The notes under the pieces are model-generated. The model searched no databases. It was not told where the DNA came from and saw only the letters and a program-made list of their open reading frames with translations. The position numbers and the translations under genes are program-made. From Clostridia bacterium (lineage in GTDB: Bacteria > Bacillota > Peptococcia > DRI-13 > SM3-B62), in NCBI GenBank assembly GCA_018433675.1, contig JAHDQS010000015.1:126170-158888 (forward strand): a stretch of 32,719 nucleotides of DNA, read 5' to 3'. The first letter of the stretch is position 1. Each line of letters opens with the position of its first letter. Below are positions 18,542 to 27,424 of the stretch, one piece after another.

Positions 18542-19587
18542 AAAAGGAAGAGGGTATGACCTACCGTCAGGCAGGGGTGGATATCAGCAAGGGCAACGAG
18601 GCTGTGGAGATGATCAAGCCGTTAGTGGAAAAGACATATCGCCAAGAGGTGCTGGGTGGCTTAGGCGGCTTCGGCGCTTTATTTGCTCCTGATTTGAAGG
18701 ATTATCAATGTCCCGTGCTGGTGGCAGGGACAGACGGTGTAGGGACGAAATTAGCCGTAGCTCACAAGGTAGGAAAACACGATACAATCGGAATTGACTG
18801 TGTAGCAATGTGTGTAAACGATATCCTTGTTTCGGGCGCGGAACCGTTATTCTTTCTGGATTATCTGGCAGTAGGCAGGCTTGAACCAAGTCAGGTATCT
18901 GCAATTGTTGCGGGTATAGCAGAGGGCTGCAGGCAGGCCGGTTGTGCTCTAATCGGGGGTGAAACGGCAGAAATGCCCGGTTTTTACCGTCCGGGTGAAT
19001 ACGATGTGGCTGGTTTTGCCGTCGGCGTGGTCGATAAAGAAAAGATTATCGACGGCAGTTCGGTGAAGGAAGGGGACGTGGTTGTCGGCTTGGCCTCAAA
19101 CGGGTTGCATTCCAATGGGTATTCTCTGGCCCGCAAAGTGTTTTTCGATGCTTGCGGTTGGGGGACGGACAAGTACCTGCCGGAACTCGGTCGAACACTG
19201 GGAGAAGAGATGTTAAGACCCACCAGAATATATGTGAAGTTGATTAAAGAACTACTGAAGGAAATAAGGATAAAGGGCATGGCCCATATTACAGGGGGAG
19301 GGCTTTTAGAAAACCCCGCCCGTAACATTCCTCCGGGAACTCATATTGAGATTGAGTATGGTTCCTGGAAAGTGCCGCCTGTTTTTGAACTGCTTTCCCG
19401 GGAGGGCAAAATTGCTGTCAGGGAAATGTTGCGTACCTTCAATATGGGTATTGGCTATATATTAATTGTCGCCGCTGAGGATGTCGACAGGTTGCAGGAG
19501 GTCTTGCAGGCCAAAGGGGAAGAATGCAGCATTATCGGCAGGGTTGTTCAGGGAGAACCGGGTGTTACAATTGGAGGGATTGAATAA
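18538..19587 (+). CDS. purM: AIR synthetase
   Basis: 349 residues, normal for PurM. It closes the imidazole ring, FGAM to AIR, using ATP. Conserved [55 protein letters not shown] and [16 protein letters not shown]. Start ATG 18538 overlaps the purF stop in ATGA, and its own stop overlaps the purN ATG (TAATG). A second ATG at 18556 would remove six residues (MKKEEG); the overlap and the AGGGAGG site favour the upstream one. Confidence 0.97.
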   Translation: MKKEEGMTYRQAGVDISKGNEAVEMIKPLVEKTYRQEVLGGLGGFGALFAPDLKDYQCPVLVAGTDGVGTKLAVAHKVGKHDTIGIDCVAMCVNDILVSGAEPLFFLDYLAVGRLEPSQVSAIVAGIAEGCRQAGCALIGGETAEMPGFYRPGEYDVAGFAVGVVDKEKIIDGSSVKEGDVVVGLASNGLHSNGYSLARKVFFDACGWGTDKYLPELGRTLGEEMLRPTRIYVKLIKELLKEIRIKGMAHITGGGLLENPARNIPPGTHIEIEYGSWKVPPVFELLSREGKIAVREMLRTFNMGIGYILIVAAEDVDRLQEVLQAKGEECSIIGRVVQGEPGVTIGGIE

Positions 19588-20213
19588 TGTCTCGTTTAAG
19601 GCTTGCGGTACTGGCATCGGGAAGAGGCAGTAATCTTCAATCAATTATTGAGGGCTGTGAAAGCGGCGTCTTGGATGCTCGTGTGGTAGCCGTCTTAAGC
19701 GATAAAGAAGAAGCTAAGGCTTTGGAAAAAGCAAGTCTGTATGGAATCCCCGCTTATTGGGTCAATCCGCGTCGGCATGGAAAGAAAGAAGATTACGAAA
19801 AGGAATTACTTGATATTATCCGGAAATATGATGTTGGCTATGTTTTATTGGCAGGATATATGAAGGTGTTAAGTCCTTACTTTATTGAAAATGCCGATGT
19901 TCCTATCTTGAACATCCATCCTTCGCTTCTGCCGTCTTTTCAGGGGCTTAATGCTCACCGGCAGGCACTGGATTACGGTGTTCGTTACAGTGGTTGTACG
20001 GTGCATTTTGTCGACAGTGGAGTGGATACGGGTCCGATTATCATGCAAGCCGTGGTGCCGGTCGAACAGGATGATGACGAAGAAAGCCTGGCGGCTCGTA
20101 TCTTAAAAGAGGAACACCTTATTTATGTTAAGGTTATACGTTTGTTGTGCGAAGGACGCATCAAATGTGAGGGTAGGAAAGTTAAGATTATTGGGGAAGG
20201 TGATAAGGGATGA
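19587..20213 (+). CDS. purN: Phosphoribosylglycinamide formyltransferase
   Basis: 208 residues. It formylates GAR using 10-formyl-tetrahydrofolate. The N-terminal [15 protein letters not shown] and the catalytic block [14 protein letters not shown], with Asn and His, are followed by [13 protein letters not shown], which carries the Asp. It overlaps purM by one base and purH by four. There is no formate-dependent PurT in the window. Confidence 0.97.
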   Translation: MSRLRLAVLASGRGSNLQSIIEGCESGVLDARVVAVLSDKEEAKALEKASLYGIPAYWVNPRRHGKKEDYEKELLDIIRKYDVGYVLLAGYMKVLSPYFIENADVPILNIHPSLLPSFQGLNAHRQALDYGVRYSGCTVHFVDSGVDTGPIIMQAVVPVEQDDDEESLAARILKEEHLIYVKVIRLLCEGRIKCEGRKVKIIGEGDKG

Positions 20214-21745
20214 AAAAGCGCGCATTAATCAGTGTCTCAGACAAAAGAGGATTGAAGGAGTTTGCCGGCGGATTGACTGAATTAGGTTATGAAATAGTGT
20301 CGACGGGAGGAACGGCCAAAGCTTTAAAAGGGGCTGGGGTCAAAGTTACCATGGCTTCGGAGGTTACCGGTTTCCCTGAAATATTAGAGGGAAGAGTAAA
20401 AACCCTTCATCCCAATATTCATGCCGGAATACTAGCCAGGGGTGATAAAAGCCATATGCAGCAACTGGAAGAACTGGGGATCGAACCATTTGATATGGTG
20501 GTTGTTAATCTCTATCCCTTCAGAGAGACAGTCGCTAAGCCGGGAGTAAATCTGGAGGAAGCCATAGAAAACATCGATATCGGAGGGCCATCGATGGTCA
20601 GAGCTGCGGCTAAGAACTTTGCCAGGGTCGCGGTTATCGTAAATCCGGAGCGCTATGAGGAAATATTAAACATGCTGAAAGAAAACGGTGATTTAGACGG
20701 TATGGTGCGTCTCGAATTGGCCTTGGAAGCCTTTACACATACCGCGGAATATGACATGGCCATCAGTACTTATTTAAGCGGGATTATGAAGCCCGGCGAG
20801 TTTCCCGATACTTGGTTTACCAAAGGGGAGAAGATCCAAAAACTGCGTTACGGCGAGAATCCTCACCAGCAGGCTGCATATTACAAGCTTAACGGAAACA
20901 TCGAGGGGACCTTGGCCCAAGCCAAACAGCTCCACGGCAAGGAGCTGTCATATAACAATATTGTAGATGTACAGGCCGCCTGGAATATTGCCGCCGAGTT
21001 TGAGGGGCCGGGGGCTGTGGTTATTAAGCATACAAATCCCTGTGGTGCGGCCATTGCCGATGATCTTTGTACCGCTTATAAACGTGCTTTTGCGGCCGAT
21101 TCAATCTCCGCTTATGGGGGAATAGTCGGTTTGAATAGGGCGGTTGATGAGGATACGGCCAAGGAGATTGAAAAGACTTTTTTAGAGGCTGTGATTGCAC
21201 CTTCCTTTACACCGGAGGCCTTAGCTGTGCTGACAGCGAAGAAAAACCTGCGTTTACTGGAAATGGGTAACAAGAAGTCAGAGTCACAAGAATACTGGAT
21301 CGAACCGGTGAGCGGCGGCTTTTTGGTGCAGGAAATCGATAAGGTGCTGATGCAGGAAGAAGACATTAAGGTCGTGTCTCAGAAGGAACCTGACGAAGAG
21401 ATGCTTAAAGAACTGCTCTTTGCCTGGAAGGTGGTTAAGCATGTAAAATCCAATGCTATTGTCATTACCGGGGATAAACAGACCCTTGGCGTTGGGGCGG
21501 GTCAAATGAACCGAGTCGGAGCAGCTCGGATTGCTCTTGAACAGGCCGGTGACAAGGCTCGGGGTGCTGTTCTTGCTTCGGATGCCTTTTTCCCGTTTTC
21601 TGATACCGTTGAGTTGGCGGCAAGGCGCGGAATCAGGGGTATCATCCAGCCCGGCGGTTCTATTCGTGATGAGGATACGATCAAAAAGGCCAATGAGTAC
21701 GGCTTAGTTATGATATTCACCGGAATGAGGCATTTTAAGCACTAG
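20210..21745 (+). CDS. purH: AICAR transformylase / IMP cyclohydrolase
   Basis: 511 residues, the bifunctional enzyme for the last two steps to IMP. The N-terminal MGS-like domain (residues about 1-150) carries [39 protein letters not shown] and [16 protein letters not shown]. The C-terminal transformylase domain has [34 protein letters not shown] and the ending GMRHFKH. ATG 20210 overlaps the purN stop. A 36-bp gap follows before purD, the largest in the 3' half of the operon. Confidence 0.98.
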   Translation: MKKRALISVSDKRGLKEFAGGLTELGYEIVSTGGTAKALKGAGVKVTMASEVTGFPEILEGRVKTLHPNIHAGILARGDKSHMQQLEELGIEPFDMVVVNLYPFRETVAKPGVNLEEAIENIDIGGPSMVRAAAKNFARVAVIVNPERYEEILNMLKENGDLDGMVRLELALEAFTHTAEYDMAISTYLSGIMKPGEFPDTWFTKGEKIQKLRYGENPHQQAAYYKLNGNIEGTLAQAKQLHGKELSYNNIVDVQAAWNIAAEFEGPGAVVIKHTNPCGAAIADDLCTAYKRAFAADSISAYGGIVGLNRAVDEDTAKEIEKTFLEAVIAPSFTPEALAVLTAKKNLRLLEMGNKKSESQEYWIEPVSGGFLVQEIDKVLMQEEDIKVVSQKEPDEEMLKELLFAWKVVKHVKSNAIVITGDKQTLGVGAGQMNRVGAARIALEQAGDKARGAVLASDAFFPFSDTVELAARRGIRGIIQPGGSIRDEDTIKKANEYGLVMIFTGMRHFKH

Positions 21746-21781
21746 TAAATAATATCAGTCGGAGTGTAGAGGTGGTTTGGT

Positions 21782-23065
21782 GTGAAAAAGATGAAAGTGC
21801 TTATCATCGGAGCAGGCGGGCGCGAGCACGCCTTGGCTTGGAAACTGTCCCAGAGCAAACTTGTAGAGAAATTGTACTGTGCGCCCGGCAACGGCGGTAT
21901 TGCTGAGCTTGCAGAGTGTGTTGCTCTGCACGTTGATGATATAGAAGGGATAGTGGCTTGGGCCAAAAAAGAGGGTATCGACCTGGTGGTGATTGGTCCG
22001 GAGTTGCCGCTGACGCTGGGTTTGGCGGATAAACTGGAGAAGGCAGGCATCAAAGCCTTCGGCCCGAAGGCAAAGGCCGCCGCAATAGAAGGCAGCAAGG
22101 TTTTTGCCAAAGATTTATTAATGAAATATGAGATACCAACAGCGCGTTATGGAGCTTTTAACGAGGCCATGAAGGCTAGGGAATTTATCCGTGAGTTGCC
22201 GGGTCCATGGGTCGTGAAAGCTGATGGATTGGCCGCGGGAAAAGGTGTTTTTATCTGCTCAACTTATCAGGAGGCGGATGAGGCCGTAGGTAGTCTGTTG
22301 TCAGGTAATGTCTTGGGTGCTGCCGGGAATAAAGTGGTGGTTGAGGAGTATCTGGAGGGCGAAGAACTAAGTATTTTGGCCTTCTGTGACGGGAAAACGA
22401 TTGTTCCCATGGTGCCTTCCCAGGATCATAAACGGGCCTATGACGGCGATAAAGGACCGAATACCGGCGGAATGGGGGCCTATACCCCTGTGCCGGTTGC
22501 ATCGCCGGAGTTGATGAAGGAGATAGAAGAGAAAATCCTCAAACCGGTTATTGCCGCAATGGAAAAAGAGGGCAGAACATATCAGGGAGTGTTGTATCCG
22601 GGTTTAATGCTAACAAAGGAAGGACCCAAAGTCTTAGAATTCAATTGCCGGTTTGGCGATCCCGAGACTCAGGTTGTTTTGCCGCGACTGGAATCTGATC
22701 TGGGAGAAATCATCCTGGCTGTGGTAGAGGGCAGGCTGGCGGATGTTGAGATAAAGTGGAAAAATGAAGCGTGTATTACCGTTATCATGGCTTCGGGAGG
22801 CTATCCCGGCAGCTATGAAAAGGGTTATACTATTGAGGGATTGGCTGAGGCGGCAACCGAAGGTAATGGGGTGCTCGTATTTCACAGCGGAACAAAAAGG
22901 CATGAGGGCAAACTATTAACCGATGGGGGTAGGGTTCTGGCTGTGACGGCGTGTGCCGGTGATTTGACTGAGGCTAGGGAATATGCTTATCGTGCGGTAG
23001 AGAGAATATCATTTAAGGATAAACAATACCGCAAGGATATTGCTTATCGTGCCCTAAGAAAATAA
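21782..23065 (+). CDS. purD: Phosphoribosylamine-glycine ligase
   Basis: 427 residues. It condenses phosphoribosylamine and glycine using ATP. An ATP-grasp fold is evident: KVLIIGAGGREHALAWKLSQS, VIGPELPL, VVKADGLAAGKGVFIC, SQDHKRAYDGDKGPNTGGMGAY and FNCRFGDPETQVVLPRL. GTG 21782 is chosen because AGAGGTGG lies about 7 nt upstream; ATG 21791 would shorten the protein by three residues. Last gene of the pur operon. No convincing terminator follows in the next 90 bp. Confidence 0.97.
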   Translation: MKKMKVLIIGAGGREHALAWKLSQSKLVEKLYCAPGNGGIAELAECVALHVDDIEGIVAWAKKEGIDLVVIGPELPLTLGLADKLEKAGIKAFGPKAKAAAIEGSKVFAKDLLMKYEIPTARYGAFNEAMKAREFIRELPGPWVVKADGLAAGKGVFICSTYQEADEAVGSLLSGNVLGAAGNKVVVEEYLEGEELSILAFCDGKTIVPMVPSQDHKRAYDGDKGPNTGGMGAYTPVPVASPELMKEIEEKILKPVIAAMEKEGRTYQGVLYPGLMLTKEGPKVLEFNCRFGDPETQVVLPRLESDLGEIILAVVEGRLADVEIKWKNEACITVIMASGGYPGSYEKGYTIEGLAEAATEGNGVLVFHSGTKRHEGKLLTDGGRVLAVTACAGDLTEAREYAYRAVERISFKDKQYRKDIAYRALRK

Positions 23066-23100
23066 CTAAAACAACTCATAATAATAGAAAAAAAGAGGAA

Positions 23101-23129
23101 TTGTCGAAGTATTAGTGAATTAGTTTAAT
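23101..23129 (+). promoter_or_regulatory. Possible promoter for the diguanylate cyclase
   Basis: TTGTCG (23101-23106), 17 bp, TTTAAT (23124-23129) in the 92-bp gap after purD. Four of six and five of six matches to the sigma-A consensus. Read-through from purD is also possible. Confidence 0.4.
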
Positions 23130-23166
23130 AAGACTCAACGTACGGCAGCCGGAGGAGATGGAAATA

Positions 23167-24114
23167 TTGTCTAATTCCACCAAACCGAAACTTTATCAGG
23201 TGCTAATTAGGCTGTCATTGGTGGCTGTTATTGTATCTGCTGTTTTTAGTCTCCTCGTCTGTTCGTATCTTTATTACCATGCGGCATCGGAGGAAGGGTA
23301 TCTTATTACTATCAAAGCGGCACTGCTTGTTGTTTTTATCTTGGTGCTTGTTATGTATCCGTTGATAAGGTATTATGCAAAAAAAATAGTTTATCCTATA
23401 ACGAAGATAGCCGGGAAGGCCGATGCTTTTAATGAAAATTACAGAGCTGATATGATTTCATGGACGGTGCTTGAGGATCCGGTCTACGAGGAAGTAGCTG
23501 TTCTTAACAGGTCCTTCCAACAAATGGGCGAAAAGGTTGCCCAACTCATGTATATCTTGGAAAAACACGCACATTATGATCATTTAACGGGCTTGGCGAA
23601 TCGTTTTTATTTTTTTAAACGCGGCAAGCAAATACTGGAGTTGATTCAAAGAAGCGATAGATATTGTGCAATGCTCTTTCTGGATGTAGATGATTTCAAA
23701 AGCGTCAACGACAGATTTGGACATATTGTGGGAGATGAGGTTCTGGTGCATATCTCTTCACTACTGGAAACTAATATTCGTGTCAGCGATTTGGCAGGAA
23801 GGGTCGGTGGTGAGGAGTTTACCATAGCACTGCCGGATACGGATGTTGAAGGGGCAAAACTGTTGGCGGAACGCCTTCGTCGCATAATTGCCGAAACTCC
23901 GTTTTTTGTGGGAAAACATCAGTTGTATACTACGGTTAGTATCGGTATTTCAGTTTATCGTGGCAATAAGGTGAGAACCGATGTGGACGAGATTTTGAAA
24001 AACTTGATGAGTGAAGCCGATGCGGCTATGTATAAAGCAAAAGGAAAAGGACGCAATAGGGTATACATTTATGGCGAAGAGGAAACATCCGAAGAAAAAG
24101 GATTCGAAGAATAA
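23167..24114 (+). CDS. Membrane-bound diguanylate cyclase (GGDEF)
   Basis: About 315 residues. Two membrane segments (about 16-36 and 48-68) enclose a short extracytoplasmic loop. A HAMP-like linker (YYAKKIVYPITKIAGKADAF) and a GGDEF domain (about 140-300) follow. The domain begins HYDHLTGLANRFYFFKRG, and the catalytic motif is GGEEF (214-218), an active variant. RVSD at 205-208, five residues before it, is an intact inhibitory I-site. It should make cyclic di-GMP from two GTP and be product-inhibited. No EAL or HD-GYP domain is attached. For the start, GGAGGAG (23151-23157) abuts ATG 23158 with no spacer but is 9 nt from TTG 23167, so I prefer TTG; ATG 23158 would add three residues. The signal sensed is unknown. 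Confidence 0.9.
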   Translation: MSNSTKPKLYQVLIRLSLVAVIVSAVFSLLVCSYLYYHAASEEGYLITIKAALLVVFILVLVMYPLIRYYAKKIVYPITKIAGKADAFNENYRADMISWTVLEDPVYEEVAVLNRSFQQMGEKVAQLMYILEKHAHYDHLTGLANRFYFFKRGKQILELIQRSDRYCAMLFLDVDDFKSVNDRFGHIVGDEVLVHISSLLETNIRVSDLAGRVGGEEFTIALPDTDVEGAKLLAERLRRIIAETPFFVGKHQLYTTVSIGISVYRGNKVRTDVDEILKNLMSEADAAMYKAKGKGRNRVYIYGEEETSEEKGFEE

Positions 24115-24174
24115 TGAGAGTATTTCGGGAATATCTCTTGTGGAGTGTGCCGTTATAATGTAAAATTGTTATAT

Positions 24175-24215
24175 AAAGTTGCCGAAGCGCTGAACAATGA
24201 CAGGCAACTTTTTTT
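24175..24215 (+). terminator. Strong intrinsic terminator between the GGDEF gene and glmS
   Basis: AAAGTTGCC (24175-24183) and GGCAACTTT (24203-24211) form a perfect 9-bp stem with a 19-nt loop, and the T-run reaches 24215. A TATAAT box lies just upstream (24154-24159), without a clear -35 box, so the hairpin could also sit in a glmS leader as an attenuator. Confidence 0.85.
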
Positions 24216-24269
24216 ATGGTATATATTATATTAACTATGGTTGCGTCGATGAATGGGGGAAATACTAAT

Positions 24270-26096
24270 ATGTGTGGTATTGTAGGTTATATTGGTTCAA
24301 AAGAGGCGACCCCTTTATTGCTTGCAGGGCTCAAAAAGCTGGAATACAGGGGTTACGATTCGGCAGGTGTTGCGGTAATAGAAGATGGTGGGTTAACAGT
24401 CGTAAAAACAGTTGGCAAATTGGATAAATTAGAAAAAAAACTGGAGGAGTTTAATCCTTCCGGTTTCCTTGGTATCGGACACACGCGGTGGGCTACCCAC
24501 GGCAGACCCAATGATGTAAATTCTCATCCCCATAAAGGCTATTCAGATGATTTTGCCGTAGTTCACAACGGAATAATTGAGAACTACCTGGAATTAAAGG
24601 AACAGCTGATTGAAGAGAGAGGCGATGTGTTCGCCTCGGAAACGGATACGGAAGTAATAGCTCACCTGGTGGAAAACTATTATGCGGGAGATTTGGTGGA
24701 AGCAGTCAGAAAAGCCATGGCGGTAATAAAGGGTTCGTATGCATTAGGCGTGGTATCAATCCATGAACCTGATAAATTGGTTGCGGCACGGAAGGACAGC
24801 CCGCTCATCGTTGGGCTGGGGGAAGGGGAGAATTTTATTGCCTCTGATATTCCGGCCATTCTCAATCACACCAGGGATGTCTATCTTATTGAAGACGGCG
24901 AAGTTGTGCTGTTAACAAAAGACAAGGCTACAATCCTCGATAAGGATAACAAGCCTGTCGGGCGTAAAGTGTTTCGCGTTGAATGGGACGCCGAGGCAGC
25001 GGAAAAGGGTGGCTTTGAGCATTTTATGCTTAAAGAAATTTTTGAACAGCCTGAAGCCTTCAAAAAGACTCTGAGCGGACGGATTCAAGATGGGAAGGTC
25101 AAGCTGGAGGAACTGGAATTTACAAAAAAGCAAGTAGATAATTGGGAAAAAGTATTTATTGTGGCTTGCGGAACCGCTTATCATTCCGGTTTAATTGGCA
25201 AGCCGCTTATTGAGGGGTTTTTGCGTATCCCGGTGGAGGTGGATATCGCTTCGGAATTTCGTTATCGCGAACCGTTGGTTAATGAAAAAACATTAGCCTT
25301 GTTTATCAGTCAATCGGGAGAAACTGCCGATACCCTGGCTGCGCTACGGGAAGCAAAGGCCAAAGGGGCAACCACTATCGCGATTACAAACGTAGTAGGC
25401 AGTACCATTTCACGGGAAGCCCACAAAACTGTGTACTTGTGGGCAGGGCCGGAAATAGCCGTGGCTTCGACCAAGGCATATACGACGATGCTTATTGCAC
25501 AATACCTTATATGTGTTTATCTCGCCCAGGTCAAAGGGACAATCGAAAAAGAAAAAGCGGACAGCATACTCACGGCTTTACAGGAACTGCCTGATAAAAC
25601 AAAGAAGGTATTAGGGCAGAAGGATTATTATCTGAGATTAGCGGAAAGTCTTAAGGGTTGTGAACATCTTTTTTTCATTGGGCGTGGTTTTGATTACCAT
25701 ATCGCTCAGGAAGGGTCGCTTAAGCTTAAAGAAATATCCTATATTCATGCCGAGGCTTACGCCGCAGGAGAGATGAAACACGGCACCTTGGCTTTAGTGA
25801 CGGCCGATACCCCTGTTGTTGCTATTGCCTTGCAGGAGAGGACTTACGAAAAAACCCTCAGTAACATCAAAGAGGCTACTGCTCGTGATGCTTATGTGAT
25901 CGGACTGGCGAATGAGGGTGACACTGAGATATTAAAGACCGTTAATGAGGTTATTTATATCCCGCGAATCGAGAACATTGTTAGCCCCGTGCTGGCGGTA
26001 ATTCCGTTACAACTGTTGGCGTATTATGCTGCATGTGTGCGGGGGTGTAATGTTGACCAACCAAGAAATCTGGCCAAGAGTGTGACGGTGGAGTGA
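24270..26096 (+). CDS. glmS: Glutamine-fructose-6-phosphate aminotransferase (isomerizing)
   Basis: 608 residues, the family norm. It makes glucosamine-6-phosphate for peptidoglycan. ATG 24270 is chosen so that the N-terminus is MCGIVGYIGS, exposing Cys2 as the glutaminase nucleophile after Met removal. GGGGGA lies 10 nt upstream; an in-frame ATG at 24216 would add 18 residues and bury the Cys. The glutaminase domain has LEYRGYDSAG, HTRWATHG and VHNGIIENY. Two SIS domains follow with ISQSGETADTLAALREAK, STKAYTTM and IGRGFDYHIAQEG. The C-terminus is the canonical DQPRNLAKSVTVE. No glmS ribozyme is recognised in the upstream gap. Confidence 0.97.
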   Translation: MCGIVGYIGSKEATPLLLAGLKKLEYRGYDSAGVAVIEDGGLTVVKTVGKLDKLEKKLEEFNPSGFLGIGHTRWATHGRPNDVNSHPHKGYSDDFAVVHNGIIENYLELKEQLIEERGDVFASETDTEVIAHLVENYYAGDLVEAVRKAMAVIKGSYALGVVSIHEPDKLVAARKDSPLIVGLGEGENFIASDIPAILNHTRDVYLIEDGEVVLLTKDKATILDKDNKPVGRKVFRVEWDAEAAEKGGFEHFMLKEIFEQPEAFKKTLSGRIQDGKVKLEELEFTKKQVDNWEKVFIVACGTAYHSGLIGKPLIEGFLRIPVEVDIASEFRYREPLVNEKTLALFISQSGETADTLAALREAKAKGATTIAITNVVGSTISREAHKTVYLWAGPEIAVASTKAYTTMLIAQYLICVYLAQVKGTIEKEKADSILTALQELPDKTKKVLGQKDYYLRLAESLKGCEHLFFIGRGFDYHIAQEGSLKLKEISYIHAEAYAAGEMKHGTLALVTADTPVVAIALQERTYEKTLSNIKEATARDAYVIGLANEGDTEILKTVNEVIYIPRIENIVSPVLAVIPLQLLAYYAACVRGCNVDQPRNLAKSVTVE

Positions 26097-26546
26097 TGGG
26101 TTTCTTGAATAAATGATAAAAAGCGGTAGTGGCGATAGCTGCCTTGACGGTTATTCTGGTGCATACAACCGCTGTTTCTATATTCTCCGAAACAGCCGGT
26201 GTAACCACCAGACTTCTTTTTTCGTTAATAAACAGATATTTAAAATTCACTACCCCTACTTTTATTTTTATTAGCGATTGTTTATTACTATTATTTCATC
26301 TATAAGGGGTATGAAAACTTTTCATTTGATTATTTCTTAGACAAACTGCTTTATGCGGATATGGTCTATAACCTTTATTTTGTTTTGATTATCACTCAGT
26401 TTTATTTGTTTTTGGTTGATATTTTCCGTGTTTGCGATTTTGTTCTATTTTTACCTTTGATGCTCTATATGGCTCAGGATATTGTGACGAGCTTATTGGT
26501 ACCTTCCACGACAATAAACTTTTTGCTTATGCTGCTGATAGTTTAA
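26096..26546 (+). pseudogene. Decayed acyltransferase-3 family membrane protein
   Basis: Two fragments in different frames read as one membrane acyltransferase. The first frame starts at ATG 26096 (touching the glmS stop), hits TGA and TAA at 26114-26119, then reads VVAIAALTVILVHTTAVSIF and LKFTTPTFIFISDCLLL until TAA at 26303. From about 26292 the frame shifted by one base reads YFIYKGYENFSFDYFLDKLL, then YADMVYNLYFVLIITQFYLF and ends at 26546. The segments ILVHTT, FTTPTFIFIS followed by a hydrophobic run, and NLYFVLIITQFYLF match successive parts of Acyltransf_3 proteins, with an internal deletion before LLYADM. Two stops, a frameshift and a missing C-terminal half mark it as a pseudogene. 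The family O-acylates cell-wall or capsular sugars. Based on remembered family patterns, not a search. Confidence 0.65.
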
Positions 26547-26917
26547 GGGATATGTGCGACGGTTGGTGGAGAGGTTTATCAGGTTTTAAACGATTGTATG
26601 TTAAACATTTCGTATAAATCAAGTTCAACAGTAATTCTTTTATTACATGGAGGGATATTGTTTTACCAGTATGCTACATTCCCTAAATAAAATCTATCAA
26701 AATTATCTAGAAAGCATTAATCCATCAATATGAGCTATCTGAGGCTGAGAGACTTCGTGAACGGGGGAAAATTTGAATATAATGTAGTGCTTGATGTAGA
26801 AAGGGCTTACTAAACTAACATTGAGAATAAGAATTATCAATGTTAGCAGTTAAGACATGTGAATTTCAGGAGGCTTCTATAACACCAATAAAAGATGCTT
26901 ATTAAAACACCGATTTA
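26547..26917. other. AT-rich, apparently non-coding debris
   Basis: I see no intact gene in this 370-bp stretch. Short fragments occur in all three forward frames, for example MLHSLNKIYQNYLESINPSI from about 26673 and a frame reading SLRDMCDGWWRGLSGFKRLY up to 26617. I could not assign any of them to a family. The base composition is visibly richer in A/T than the flanking operons, consistent with continued decay of the segment that begins at 26096. Confidence 0.5.
26815..26846. repeat. Perfect inverted repeat upstream of the antitoxin gene
   Basis: CTAACATTGA (26815-26824) and TCAATGTTAG (26837-26846) are perfect 10-bp inverted arms around a 12-nt centre, about 75 bp before the antitoxin's TATAAT box. 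No T-run follows, so an operator or leftover dyad is as likely as a terminator. Confidence 0.6.
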
Positions 26918-26920
26918 TTG

Positions 26921-26926
26921 TATAAT
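26921..26926 (+). promoter_or_regulatory. -10 box (TATAAT) of the antitoxin gene
   Basis: A perfect TATAAT at 26921-26926 with no good -35 box. Transcription would start near 26933, after an in-frame ATG at 26918 and before the AAAAGGGGG ribosome site at 26943-26951, so the true start is ATG 26960. Confidence 0.5.
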
Positions 26927-26959
26927 ATATATAAGAACATCCAAAAGGGGGATGATGTT

Positions 26960-27169
26960 ATGGTTAAGCTTAGGAAAAGAGCACATGAGATGATTGATAA
27001 TATATCAGAGAAAAAGATTGCCCAAGTAGTAGATTATTTGGAGTTTTTAAGAGTGAAAGAAGAAGTTGAAGCAACAAATGAAATAATGAGTGATAGTGAA
27101 TTAGTGAAAGCGATTCAAAAGGGAATTTCTCAAATGAACAGCGAGGATCTAGTCAGAATGGAGAATTAA
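26960..27169 (+). CDS. Small antitoxin-like protein (RelB/DUF2281-type)
   Basis: 69 residues starting [19 protein letters not shown], then [20 protein letters not shown] and a C-terminus [20 protein letters not shown]. This layout, a short N-terminal dimer/DNA-binding helix pair followed by a charged, probably disordered tail, is typical of antitoxins paired with RelE-type toxins in Clostridia. ATG 26960 is preceded at 8 nt by AAAAGGGGG. The reading frame is intact, but the downstream toxin is only a remnant, so this appears to be an orphan antitoxin. Family assignment is from general pattern, not from a search. Confidence 0.6.
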   Translation: MVKLRKRAHEMIDNISEKKIAQVVDYLEFLRVKEEVEATNEIMSDSELVKAIQKGISQMNSEDLVRMEN

Positions 27170-27282
27170 CCGGATTATACAGATATAGAGTTGGGAGCTT
27201 AAGAGTTATTTATAGTATTAAAGATGAAGAAGCTGTAATAATTATTGTCGCAATAGGAAGCAGAGGAGATATTTATAAATGA
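27163..27282 (+). pseudogene. RelE/ParE-type toxin, C-terminal remnant
   Basis: In the frame shifted from the antitoxin, from about 27163, the sequence reads [20 protein letters not shown], then an acidic turn, [15 protein letters not shown] and a stop at 27280-27282. This is the C-terminal half of a RelE-fold toxin: the LYRYRVG strand, RVIYSI strand and the ending IGSRGDIYK with its conserved Arg and Tyr. About 40 residues remain of roughly 85-90. No start codon or ribosome site is available for a full toxin, because the antitoxin ends inside the fragment (27169), as if a deletion joined them. It should be inactive. Confidence 0.72.
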
Positions 27283-27362
27283 AGCTGCCATCTTTGGTGG
27301 CTAATTTATTTCATAAAAGATTACAACACCAAAGATAATAGTAACTGTCTGCATTTACAAGG

Positions 27363-27368
27363 TATAAT
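27363..27368 (+). promoter_or_regulatory. Possible -10 box upstream of the sigma-54 activator gene
   Basis: TATAAT at 27363-27368, 57 bp before the activator ATG, without a good -35 box. The gap 27283-27424 also holds a short GCCATC/GGTGGC hairpin near 27286-27300 that may end the toxin-remnant transcript. Confidence 0.35.
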
Positions 27369-27424
27369 TTAAGCAAGAAGTAGTATAAAGCAGGGGACTT
27401 GTTTGACCGGATTGGAGGGGGAGC

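Noticed and set aside
24115-24269. glmS ribozyme upstream of glmS
   Set aside because: The gap is short, a GCGC occurs only inside the terminator loop, and the conserved catalytic core and pseudoknot sequences I know are absent.
26432-26617. 61-codon ORF overlapping the acyltransferase remnant
   Set aside because: It has no ribosome site or recognisable family, overlaps a better-supported remnant in another frame, and lies in decayed AT-rich sequence. Part of it may be debris of another gene.
26547-26917. CRISPR array or insertion sequence as source of the AT-rich debris
   Set aside because: There are no regularly spaced direct repeats, no transposase motifs and no terminal inverted repeats flanking the segment.
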